Shown: positions 25,310 to 34,125 of the stretch, piece after piece
How the letters are laid out: every line of letters begins with the position of its first letter
Position numbering within the stretch: the first letter of the stretch is position 1
Assembly (NCBI RefSeq): GCF_024170165.1
Contig: NZ_JALJXP010000013.1
Location: forward strand, 1 to 64,000
Reading direction: 5' to 3'
Length of the DNA stretch: 64,000 nucleotides
From: Pseudomonas nitroreducens
GTDB taxonomy: Bacteria; Pseudomonadota; Gammaproteobacteria; Pseudomonadales; Pseudomonadaceae
Notes under the pieces: generated by a model
Seen by the model: only the letters and a program-made list of their open reading frames with translations
The model's database searches: none
What the model was told of the DNA's origin: nothing
Program-made: the position numbers and the translations under genes

Positions 25310-28300
25310 TCATGGGGTCTGCGGGTAGGTCTTCACGGGGGTGAGCACCGGTTTCTTGTCGGGCATGTCCTGCCAGAACTTCTGGCAGGCGGGGTCGCCG
25401 TTGCCATAGCAGTTGTGCACGGTGTACTTGCCGCCGGCCACGTTCTTGATCTCCTTGAGCGCGTTGCTGTCGTCGGGGATGGTGCCGCCGGTGTCGGGGT
25501 TCCAGCCGATCCAGCCGCCCACCGGGTCGGTCTTGTGGTTCTGCAGCTGGACGACCATCTCGTTCTTCTTCTCGTCACTCATCGAGTCGCGATTCTGCAG
25601 CATGGCCAGCAGGTCGTCAGCCTTGGCGGCGCTGTAGGCCGGGCCGTAGAAGTTGAGGGTGGTGTTGCTCAGGCTGCCGCTGGGGTCGGGCAGGCGGGCG
25701 ATGGACTCCATGGCGTTGCCGGTGGTCATCGAGCCGCGGCTGTGGCCGTCGATGTGCAGGCCGGTTTCGCCATAGCGCAGCAGGGCGTCGCGGGTCTCGA
25801 CGGTGGCGTTGGCCAGGCCCCAGAAGTCGTTCTCCAGGTACTTCTGGTAGCCAGCGATGAGCAGCTCGGACACGGAGTTGCTGGCATCGGGGAACCAGAT
25901 GAAGTACTGCGGGCCGTCGGCGGTACTGTGCTGCGCCGCGTAGCGGGCCGCGCCGTTCTCGTCGTTGAAGATGCCGTTGTTGGCGATGTGCACGCGCCCG
26001 TCGCCGCCGGCCTTGAGGTTGGCTTTCTCGCTGTCGTCGAGTTCGCGGCGCAGCGGTACGCCGTCCTTGTCGCGCAGCACGTTGCCCTGGTCGTCGGTGA
26101 GGATGACGAACATCCGCGCCTTCTCCAGGAACATCTTGCGGTAGGCGTCGTCGGTGAACTGCACGGCCTGGCGGTAGGTTTCGTTCTTGATCGCCTGTTC
26201 CGCCTCGGCGGTGCGGCGCATCTCGTCGACATCCTGGCGCTCGGCGGCGGTGTGGGCATTGGCGGTGTCGCGGTCGAGACTGGCGATGGTGTCCGCGGCG
26301 TTCCTGCCGGTGAGTTCCTGCTGCAGGGCGTCGTCGGTGATGACCACGCTGCCGGCGCTGATGGCGCTGCGGGTGTCGCCGGACGAGGAGCCTGAATCCT
26401 TGCCGGAGTTCAGCGCGTTGCCGACGATGGCCTTGCCGACGCCGTACTTGCCCTGGGTGAGCATGTCGCTGCTGAGGTTGACGCCGCTGCTGGTGGCCTT
26501 GGCGTCGGCCTGGTTGTGGATGTCCGCCTGGGTCAGGGTGCCGGTGCTGAGCTGGTTGCGGCCGGCCTCGATGGCGGCGTCGCTGCTGGCGATGAGCCCG
26601 CCCTTGAGGTCGGTGTTGCCGTTCACGCGGATGTCGAAGCCACCGTCGCCGGCCTTGATCCCCGATTGCTCGGTGACGCTGGCGTAGTTGGAGTTCTGTT
26701 TGGCGGTGTTGCTGCTGACGCTGCCGCTGGAGGCGCCGTAGCAGAACGGCGGGATGCACAGGCTGACGCCCACGCCCTTACTCGACTGCTTGGCGTCATA
26801 GGTGCTGGTGTCCTGCAGGCTCTCGATGCTCAGGTTGCCGCCGACGTCGGCGGTGACCTGCGGTGCGCTGACCACCGCGCCTTGCAGCTGGGTATCGCCG
26901 CCGGACTGCAGGTTGACCTGGCGCCCGCCGTCGACGTGGGTGTTGCTCCAGACCAGGTCCTTGCCGTCGGCGTTGCCGCGGCTCTGCGAGGCGCCGGCAT
27001 TGATGGTGAAGCCGTTCTGCGTGCCACCCACGGCGAAGCCGATGCCGATGCTGGCGCTGCTGCCCTTGCTGGTGCTGTGCTGCTCGACGGTGTTCTTCGC
27101 CGCCAGCAGGGCGATGTCGCCCTCGGCCTTGAGGTTGGCGTCGCGCCCGGCGCTGATCTGGCTGCCCTGCACGGTGATGTCGCTGTCCTTGCCGGCGCCG
27201 CTGGCGACGATGTTCACATCACGCCCGGCGCTCACGCTGGAACCGGCGGCGGTGCTGCCGCGCTGCTCGCTGCGGCTCTCGTTCTTGCTCGCGCCGATGG
27301 AGATGCTGATGTTGATGCCGCCGGCCTGGGCCGGGTTGGCCATGACCGCGGAGGCGGCTCCGGCGCCTTCCATCGCGACGTTGGCGGCCGCCAGGGCCTT
27401 CATGCGGTTGTCGTCGGTGCGCTCCGCGGACTTCTTCATCTGCTGCGCGGTCTGCACGGCGGTGATGATCGGGTTGGTCAGGGTGACGGAGAGGCCGCTC
27501 TGCTTGAACTTGCTCTCCTGGGTGCTGAGGTGGGCGTTCTGCGCCTCGACGATGTCCACCGTGCGGCCTTCGATGTTCACGTCGCCGTTAGGCGCGCTGA
27601 CCTTGCTGCCGACCTGGCGGTAGGCCTCGCCGGCCTTGATGCTGACGTTGCCGTTGATCGAGCCGACGGTGCTGGCGGCGGCGCTGTCGCCATCGTCGGT
27701 GTTCTTCACCGATTGCTGCTGGCTGCCGATGGTGAAGCCGATGCCGCCACCGCTGAACAGGCCGCTCTTCTTCTCGTCGCGGCTGTGCTGTTCGTTGAGG
27801 TGGTCGGTGGCGGAGGCGATGGTCACGTTGCGGCCTGCCACCAGGGTGGTATCGCCGTTGGAGACCACGTTGCTGCCTTCCACCTTGAGGTCGTTGCCGG
27901 CGCTGACGTAGGTGGTCTCGCCGCTGAAGGTGGCGCCCTGGGACAGGGTCTCGTCGACGGTGTCGCGGGTGACGATGGTCTTGGAGGAGAACCAGCCGGT
28001 CTTGCTCTTCACCTTGTGCGCCTCGTCGGCCATGGCGCTGTTCTGGCTGGCCGTGAGGTTGACGTCGTGGTCGGCGGCGGCCTGTACCGCGCCCTGTTCG
28101 CTGGTGACGCTGGCGCCACGGGCGTTGAGGTCGTGGCCGGCGATCAGGCGCACATCGCCCTGGCCCTGCACGCTGCTGGCCACTTCGCCGGCGCTGGACT
28201 CCTTGCGCCAGTTGCTGGAGTTCCAGGTCATGCTCTGCTGGTCCTGGACGGCCACGGTGCCGAGGTTGATGTCGTTGCCGGCGCCCAGGGTGGTCTTGCC

Positions 28301-31300
28301 GCCTTCGCCGCTGTTGACCACCTGGGCGGCGTTCAGGTTGAGGTCGCGCCCGGCAGTGGCGATCAGCTCGCCGGCCGGGTCGGAGACGAACAGCCCGGCG
28401 ACGCGCGATACGCGGGTGGCGCTGCCCTGGGCGCTCTGGGTGTCCTGGGTGCTGGAGGTCAGGTTGATGTCGCGGCCGGCCACGGCGGTCAGGCTGTGGC
28501 TGGCGTCGATCAGGCCGCCGAGGTTGTTCAGGTCGCCGCTCGCCTTCACGCCCACGTCGGTGCCGGTGAGGCGGCCGCCGAGGTTCTGGATGTTCTGCGA
28601 GGTGATGGACAGCACGTTGCGCCCGGCCAGGGTGCCGCTGTTGACCAGGTCGTTCTGGATGTTCAGGTCGACGTTCTGCCCGGCCATCAGTGCGCCGGAA
28701 CCGTCGATGTCGCCCTGACGAACGCGCACGTACACCTGCGGTACCAGTGCACGGGTCACGCTGCCGTCGGGGAGGGTGACGTCCTTGGCCACCAGCCAGA
28801 CGATGTCGCTGGTGAGCTGCGCCATCTGCTCCGGGGTCAGGGCGATGCCGGGCACCAGGTTCCAGGCCTGGGCGTAGGTCAGGCCGTTGTCGAGCAGGGC
28901 GCGGTACTGGGTTTCGTCGTTGCCGTAGCCATCGAGGAAGCGCCGGCCGGTGAGCTGGGCGATCTGCTCGCGGATCAGCTTCTGCTCGTAGAAACCGTCG
29001 CCCAGGCGCGTGAGGGTCAGGCCGGGGTCCACGCTGAGGCGTTCGAGCATGTAGTCCGAGGAGAGCCAGGTGCGGTAGTTGGTGAAGCGCGGGTCGCTTT
29101 CGATCAGGTAGCCGCTGGTGGCCTGCGGGTTGACCTGGAACAGGCTGTTGTCCGGTACGCGGGTGTCGATGCCGCCGGTGCGGATGGACTCGGCGACGCC
29201 GGCCGTGTTCTTGCTCTGCACGGCGGTGACTTCCAGCACCGGGCTGATCACCCGGCCATTGCCGACGTTGACCTGGGCGGCGCCGGCGCCGGAGGCGGGC
29301 TGGTCGACACGGCCCAGGTTGAGGTCGCCGATCTGCGTGCCGCTGCCGGCATGGGCGGTGTTCTGCTGGTAGGCGCCGGGCTTGAGGAAGATGTCGACGA
29401 TGCTGGCGGCCGGGTTGTAGGCCGCGCCGTCGGCGCCCTGCTTGTCCCGGCCCTTCTTCTGGATGCGGTAGAAGTGGGTGACGATGCCGCTTTCGGTGGT
29501 GGTGCGCGCACCGGGCGCCTCGGTGTTCTCCAGGCGGCCCAGGTTACCGCTGATGGTGCCGCCGGCGATGATCCGGCTCTTGTCGTTGAGCGCGTCGGCG
29601 ACGTCCAGGCGCAGGTTGCCGCCGGCGAGGATCTGCGCCGGGTCGGAGCTGAGGATCTGCGTCTCGCGGGTCACCCGGGTATAGCTGTAGAGGTTCCAGT
29701 CGTCGCGGATGCCTTCCGGGGTGACCAGGTGATCGACCTCGGAGTTGTAGATGGAAATCTGCTCTGGCTTGTAGCGCAGGGTGGAGCCGGTGAGCTGGTA
29801 TTCGAGGACGCTTTCGCGACCGACTTCCACTTCCTGGGTGCTGAAGTGCTCGTTGGTATTGCGCAGCACCGCGCTGGCCAGGCCCATGTCGCCCAGGGCC
29901 TCGATGGTGGCGCTGGCGTTGCGGACTTCGTTGGCGCTGCCGGTGGCGTGGCCGGCAGCGTCCAGCGTGCCGCCGAGGTAGAGGTCGCCGGCGCTGAAGA
30001 GCAGGGCATGCTCGCGGTTGAGCAGCGAGCCGACGCCGATGTCCAGGCGGTTGCGCGCGGCGATCACCGCGGCCTTGCCGTCCTCCACGTCGTTGCGCAG
30101 GGTGCCGGCGGAGACCGACAGCTGGTCGCCGTAGATGCGCCCGCTGCCCAGGTTGTTCAGGGTGCCGGCGTTGGCGCGGGTGGTCTGGCCGTCGAGCAGG
30201 CCGCGGTTGGTCAGGGTGCCGCTGGCGTCCACGGTCAGGTGGGTGGCGCTGAGTTCACCGGCGGCGCTGTTGGTCACGTCGCTGGCGCGGATTTTCAGGG
30301 CCTGCCCGGCAACCAGCCGGGCCTGGTTGTCCAGATTGCCGGCCGTCTGCAGGTCGATGCTGCCGTTGGCCTGCAACTGGCCGCTGTGCACGTAGCTGTC
30401 GCGCAGCTTCAGGCTGATGTCGCCCAGGCTCAGGGTCTGGCCGTCGCCGCCCAGGCTCCTGCTGTCGATGCTCAGCTTCTGCCCGGCGATCAGCTTGCCG
30501 TCGTGGTTGAGGATGGCGAGGGACTTGCTGGCCGCGCCATCGAGGATGTTCAGGTCCTTGCTGGAACTGATCAGGCCTGCGCTGTTGTCCAGCTGGCCGC
30601 TGCTGTTGAGGGTGAGGGTCTCGTCGGCGCGCAACGCGCCGGACTGGTTGTCGATCTGGCTGGCGTTGAGCGTGAGCCAATGGCCTTCGAGGCCCTGGTC
30701 GGCGCCCTGGGTGTTGCGGTTGTCGATGGTGCCGGCGCTGACCACCAGCTTGCCGCCGGCGCGCAGCAGGCTGCCGGCGTTGTCGAGGCGGCCGTTGGCG
30801 AGGTCGAGCACCGCGTCGCCCAGGGTCTGCAGCTGGCCGCCACGGTTGTCCAGGCCGCTGGCCTGGATCCGCACCTTGCCTTCGCTGGTCAACAGGCCGC
30901 CACGGTTGTTGGTGATCTGTGCGCTGCTGAGGTCGAGGTCGCCCTTGCCGCCGATGAAGCCGGCGCTGTTGTCCAGGTTGCCGCTGGCGAGGATGACTCC
31001 GCCCTTGCCGAGCAGGCCGCCGCTGGCGCCGGAGTCGGTGTTGCTGATGGCCTGGCCATGGGCGTCGATGCGCAGCAGGCCGGAGGCCTGGACCAGGCCG
31101 CCCTGGTTGTTCAGGGCGCCGGTCTGCAGCTCGACACCGTCGCTGGCGATCAGCACGCCGTCCTGGTTGTCGAGGGTGGCGCCGTTGCTGTCGAGCTTGA
31201 GGTTGCCTGCGCTGATCAGGCCGTTGGCGTTGAGCACGCCCTGGCCGGAGAGGGTGATCTGCTGTTGGCCTTCGATACGGCCGCCACGGTTGTCGAGCTT

Positions 31301-33553
31301 GCCCTGGGTGGCATCGACCGCGACCGTGCCGTCCACCGAGCCGAGGGTGCCGTCCTGGTTGCTGATCGAGCCGCCACGGGCGGTGAGGGCGCCCTTGGCG
31401 GCGAGGGTGCCGGTGTCGTTGTTCAGCTTGTCGGCGTTGACGTCGAGCGTACCGCTGGCAGTGACCTTGCCCTTGGCGTTGAGCAGCTCGCCGGCTTCCA
31501 CGCGCGAGTTGCCGGTGGCCGCAAGGGTACCGGCGCCGTTGTCCAGCTTGCTCTTGGCCTTGGCCTGCAGGTCGCCGCCGGCAGCCTGCACGGTGCCGGA
31601 CTGGTTCAGCAGGGTGCCGGCGTCCAGTTGCACGCCGCCGTTGCCGGCAAGGGTGCCGCCGCTGTTGTCCAGCAGGCCGCTGGTGCTCACGCGCAGGGTG
31701 CCCGCGCCGGTCTGCAGGATTTCGCCCTGGCGGTTGGAGAGCGACGCGGCGTCGATGGCGATCTGCCGGGCCACGGTGCTGGCGCCGTCGAGCAGGGCGT
31801 CGTGGAACTTCGCCTGCAACTGGCCGTTGCTGGCCAGCGAGCCGTCGCGGCCATCGGCGGAGTTGGCGCTGACATTCAGGGTGCCGTTGCCGGCGTGCTC
31901 GACCTTGCCGTGGCGGTTGTCCAGGTTCAACGAGTCGAGCGTGAGATTGGTGGCGTTGCTGGCGATGCGCCCGTCGCTGTTGTCCAGGGTGCCGGGGAGG
32001 GCGATCGTCATGTCGCCGCTGCCGGTCTGGATGATCTCGCCCTTGCGGTTGGACAGGTCGTGGGCCTGCAGCTGCACGCTGGCGCCAGCCAGGCGGGCGG
32101 CGTCACTGGTGAGCTTCTGCGAGGCGCTGACCGCCAGCGCATTGCCGGCGTCCACCTGGGCGCCGGTCAGGTCGGCATTGCCGTTGCTGGCGCTGAGGCG
32201 GACGTTCTGCGCGCCGGCCTGGCCCTGCTTGAGGTCGAGGCTGGCGCCGGCGATGTCGAGGTCGCCGCCGGCCAGGGTCGCGCCCTGGTTCTTCACCTGC
32301 TGGGCGGCCTTGATATCGAGTCGGCCGCTGGTGCCGATGCTGCCGTCGGCCTGCACGCCGGCGGCGAGGGTGGCCTTGCTGTCGTTGACGATCCCGCTGG
32401 CGCTCAGGCTGACGTTCTGCTGCGCCGCCGCGATGCCGCTGTTGTGGATGTCGCCGCGGCTGCTCAGGGTGGTATCGCCCTTGGCGTACAGCGAACCGCT
32501 GTTGTCGATGCCGCCGTTGCTGTCCAGGTGGACGTTGGCGGTGGCGTTGATCTGGCCGCTGTTGCCGATGCGCCCGTCGGCGCTGATCACCACGTCGCCG
32601 GCGCTGGCGCCGATCTGCCCGGCATTGCGCACGCCAACGCCGGCTTCGGTGCCCACCAGCATGATCTTGCCGGCGTACATGCCGCCGAGCTGGGCGACGT
32701 CGATGGCCACCGAGGGCTTCTCGCCGTTGCCTTCGATGGCCCGTGCGCTGCTGTTGTCGGCATTGACCTGGTTGGCCCCGGCGGTGACGCGCAGGTCCTT
32801 GGCCCAGACGCCGGCGTTGACCTCCACGGAGCGGGCGATCACGTCGGTGAAGTCGGTCTGGCTCGCGTCCAGGCCCTTGCCGGTGATGGCGATGTGGCCG
32901 CCGCGCACTTCGTAGCCCTGCAGCTGGCCGTCGACGATCTGCGCGGTGCCGGTGGTGAGGGTGGCGCGGTTGGCGTTGATGAAGCCGCAGCCGTCACAGG
33001 CGATGCCTGCCGGGTTGGCGATCACTACCTGGGCGCGGTCGCCGGCCACTTCCACGTAGCCGCGCAGTTGGCTGGGGTTGCTGCCGTTGACCTCGTTGAG
33101 GATGACCCGCGCGGTGCCGTTGGCCAGCGCCTGGTTGCCGTCGATCCAGCCGCCGAGCTGGGTCTGCACGCTGGTGCGCGAGTTGTTGAGGATCGCGCCC
33201 TGCTGGTTGACGTCGAACTGGCTGTAGGTGTTGCGCGAGACGCCAGCGGCGCTGGGTGTCTGGATGTTCACCTGGGGCACGCCGTTGGCCGAGTTGATCA
33301 CGCCCGGCTGCTGGTTCTGCGGCGCGCCGCGGTCGGCGACGATGTCGGCGTGGGCCAGTGGGGCCAGGCTGACCAGCCCCAATGCCGCCATCAGCGCGAA
33401 GCGCAGCGGACGCAGGCTGACCAGCAGCGAGGCGACGCCCAGCGGGCCGTCGGTGGTGCCCGGCGCCTTGCCCTGGCTGGTGACATTCTCGGCGACGACC
33501 ATCAGCTGGCCGCGAGCCTTGTTGAAAACGATGCGGTAGAGGTGCTTGTTCAT
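25310..33553 (-). CDS. Filamentous-haemagglutinin-type TpsA exoprotein with lipase-like C-terminal domain
   Basis: 2747 residues. It opens with an extended signal peptide (NKHLYRIVFNKARGQLMVV...), ending near APLAHA, then a TPS secretion domain (about 70-260) with VIANPAGIACDGCGFIN. Residues ~300-1300 are tandem beta-helix repeats (LDNSGG/LNNQGG type), followed by haemagglutinin repeat segments to ~2350. The last ~350 residues differ: a helical linker (TANAHTAAERQDVDEM) and a domain with LHIDGHSRGSMTTGNAMES, placing Ser2605 in a GxSxG lipase-type elbow, and a late VHNCYG that may give the His. No VENN motif of CdiA is present. Secreted by the TpsB encoded upstream; may be acylated by the adjacent HlyC-like enzyme. 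Confidence 0.9.
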   Translation of the reverse strand: MNKHLYRIVFNKARGQLMVVAENVTSQGKAPGTTDGPLGVASLLVSLRPLRFALMAALGLVSLAPLAHADIVADRGAPQNQQPGVINSANGVPQVNIQTPSAAGVSRNTYSQFDVNQQGAILNNSRTSVQTQLGGWIDGNQALANGTARVILNEVNGSNPSQLRGYVEVAGDRAQVVIANPAGIACDGCGFINANRATLTTGTAQIVDGQLQGYEVRGGHIAITGKGLDASQTDFTDVIARSVEVNAGVWAKDLRVTAGANQVNADNSSARAIEGNGEKPSVAIDVAQLGGMYAGKIMLVGTEAGVGVRNAGQIGASAGDVVISADGRIGNSGQINATANVHLDSNGGIDNSGSLYAKGDTTLSSRGDIHNSGIAAAQQNVSLSASGIVNDSKATLAAGVQADGSIGTSGRLDIKAAQQVKNQGATLAGGDLDIAGASLDLKQGQAGAQNVRLSASNGNADLTGAQVDAGNALAVSASQKLTSDAARLAGASVQLQAHDLSNRKGEIIQTGSGDMTIALPGTLDNSDGRIASNATNLTLDSLNLDNRHGKVEHAGNGTLNVSANSADGRDGSLASNGQLQAKFHDALLDGASTVARQIAIDAASLSNRQGEILQTGAGTLRVSTSGLLDNSGGTLAGNGGVQLDAGTLLNQSGTVQAAGGDLQAKAKSKLDNGAGTLAATGNSRVEAGELLNAKGKVTASGTLDVNADKLNNDTGTLAAKGALTARGGSISNQDGTLGSVDGTVAVDATQGKLDNRGGRIEGQQQITLSGQGVLNANGLISAGNLKLDSNGATLDNQDGVLIASDGVELQTGALNNQGGLVQASGLLRIDAHGQAISNTDSGASGGLLGKGGVILASGNLDNSAGFIGGKGDLDLSSAQITNNRGGLLTSEGKVRIQASGLDNRGGQLQTLGDAVLDLANGRLDNAGSLLRAGGKLVVSAGTIDNRNTQGADQGLEGHWLTLNASQIDNQSGALRADETLTLNSSGQLDNSAGLISSSKDLNILDGAASKSLAILNHDGKLIAGQKLSIDSRSLGGDGQTLSLGDISLKLRDSYVHSGQLQANGSIDLQTAGNLDNQARLVAGQALKIRASDVTNSAAGELSATHLTVDASGTLTNRGLLDGQTTRANAGTLNNLGSGRIYGDQLSVSAGTLRNDVEDGKAAVIAARNRLDIGVGSLLNREHALLFSAGDLYLGGTLDAAGHATGSANEVRNASATIEALGDMGLASAVLRNTNEHFSTQEVEVGRESVLEYQLTGSTLRYKPEQISIYNSEVDHLVTPEGIRDDWNLYSYTRVTRETQILSSDPAQILAGGNLRLDVADALNDKSRIIAGGTISGNLGRLENTEAPGARTTTESGIVTHFYRIQKKGRDKQGADGAAYNPAASIVDIFLKPGAYQQNTAHAGSGTQIGDLNLGRVDQPASGAGAAQVNVGNGRVISPVLEVTAVQSKNTAGVAESIRTGGIDTRVPDNSLFQVNPQATSGYLIESDPRFTNYRTWLSSDYMLERLSVDPGLTLTRLGDGFYEQKLIREQIAQLTGRRFLDGYGNDETQYRALLDNGLTYAQAWNLVPGIALTPEQMAQLTSDIVWLVAKDVTLPDGSVTRALVPQVYVRVRQGDIDGSGALMAGQNVDLNIQNDLVNSGTLAGRNVLSITSQNIQNLGGRLTGTDVGVKASGDLNNLGGLIDASHSLTAVAGRDINLTSSTQDTQSAQGSATRVSRVAGLFVSDPAGELIATAGRDLNLNAAQVVNSGEGGKTTLGAGNDINLGTVAVQDQQSMTWNSSNWRKESSAGEVASSVQGQGDVRLIAGHDLNARGASVTSEQGAVQAAADHDVNLTASQNSAMADEAHKVKSKTGWFSSKTIVTRDTVDETLSQGATFSGETTYVSAGNDLKVEGSNVVSNGDTTLVAGRNVTIASATDHLNEQHSRDEKKSGLFSGGGIGFTIGSQQQSVKNTDDGDSAAASTVGSINGNVSIKAGEAYRQVGSKVSAPNGDVNIEGRTVDIVEAQNAHLSTQESKFKQSGLSVTLTNPIITAVQTAQQMKKSAERTDDNRMKALAAANVAMEGAGAASAVMANPAQAGGINISISIGASKNESRSEQRGSTAAGSSVSAGRDVNIVASGAGKDSDITVQGSQISAGRDANLKAEGDIALLAAKNTVEQHSTSKGSSASIGIGFAVGGTQNGFTINAGASQSRGNADGKDLVWSNTHVDGGRQVNLQSGGDTQLQGAVVSAPQVTADVGGNLSIESLQDTSTYDAKQSSKGVGVSLCIPPFCYGASSGSVSSNTAKQNSNYASVTEQSGIKAGDGGFDIRVNGNTDLKGGLIASSDAAIEAGRNQLSTGTLTQADIHNQADAKATSSGVNLSSDMLTQGKYGVGKAIVGNALNSGKDSGSSSGDTRSAISAGSVVITDDALQQELTGRNAADTIASLDRDTANAHTAAERQDVDEMRRTAEAEQAIKNETYRQAVQFTDDAYRKMFLEKARMFVILTDDQGNVLRDKDGVPLRRELDDSEKANLKAGGDGRVHIANNGIFNDENGAARYAAQHSTADGPQYFIWFPDASNSVSELLIAGYQKYLENDFWGLANATVETRDALLRYGETGLHIDGHSRGSMTTGNAMESIARLPDPSGSLSNTTLNFYGPAYSAAKADDLLAMLQNRDSMSDEKKNEMVVQLQNHKTDPVGGWIGWNPDTGGTIPDDSNALKEIKNVAGGKYTVHNCYGNGDPACQKFWQDMPDKKPVLTPVKTYPQTP

Positions 33554-33596
33554 ACAAATCCCTTTGTCGGTTCTTGGCGCAGGCCGCGGGGCGCGC

Positions 33597-34115
33597 TCAG
33601 AGCTGGATGGCCAGCGGGTGGTCGGAGAACCATGCGCGCCCTTCGGCGGGCATGACCGCGACACCCTGGAACGTCTTGATCCTCAGGCCGCGTTGATCGC
33701 CACGGTGGTACAGCGCCCGGCCGCAGCGATGGGCGAAGAAGTGCCGCTGCAACACGCGCGACACCGGAACGGAGTGGCCGAACGGGGCTACCCAGTCGTT
33801 GAACCAGATGCGCTCGCCGCTGTTCCAGTCGGCGGCCGGCATGCAGATGGCCGGCTGGCTCAGGTAGCGCGCCTCGGCCTCCAGGCTGAGGTTGCTGAAG
33901 GCGACGTAGAACACCGGCCGGCCGTCCTGCCGGCCGAGGATGAACTGGCGGTGACTGATCGCCGGCAGCAGCAGGGCGTTGAGGGCGTGCAGCGGGATGT
34001 CGCGGTGCGCCGCCGAGTGCAGCCACAGCCAGACCGCCGAGCCGAGTACCTCGGCTTCGCTCCAGGGCTCGTCGGAGAAGCCCGGCGCGGTGATGTCGAA
34101 TCCGTCGATATGCAT
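33597..34115 (-). CDS. Toxin-activating lysine acyltransferase, HlyC/RtxC family
   Basis: 172 residues, the usual length of HlyC-type enzymes, which move a fatty acyl group from acyl carrier protein to lysines of a protoxin in the cytoplasm. Alignment from memory with HlyC: AHRDIP carries the catalytic His37, NLSLEAEARYL and WNSGERIWFNDWVAPFG carry the motif with Asp107; the His-Asp separation of 70 matches HlyC (His23/Asp92). A strong GAGGAGG ribosome site lies before the start, 10 bp after the tpsB stop. No RTX toxin is encoded here, so the natural substrate is probably the TpsA exoprotein downstream. Confidence 0.85.
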   Translation of the reverse strand: MHIDGFDITAPGFSDEPWSEAEVLGSAVWLWLHSAAHRDIPLHALNALLLPAISHRQFILGRQDGRPVFYVAFSNLSLEAEARYLSQPAICMPAADWNSGERIWFNDWVAPFGHSVPVSRVLQRHFFAHRCGRALYHRGDQRGLRIKTFQGVAVMPAEGRAWFSDHPLAIQL

Positions 34116-34125
34116 GGGCGCCTCC

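Noticed and set aside
25310-33553. Contact-dependent inhibition (CdiA) reading of the exoprotein
   Set aside because: No VENN-type boundary was found and the following genes are lipoproteins, unlike most small cytoplasmic CdiI proteins; a CDI-like role is not excluded but is not supported.
26516-33655. Very long rightward open frame opposite the TpsA gene
   Set aside because: It is the complement of a GC-rich repetitive gene; composition is Ala/Val/Gly/Asp-heavy with no domain, while the leftward frame has a full signal peptide, TPS domain and repeats.
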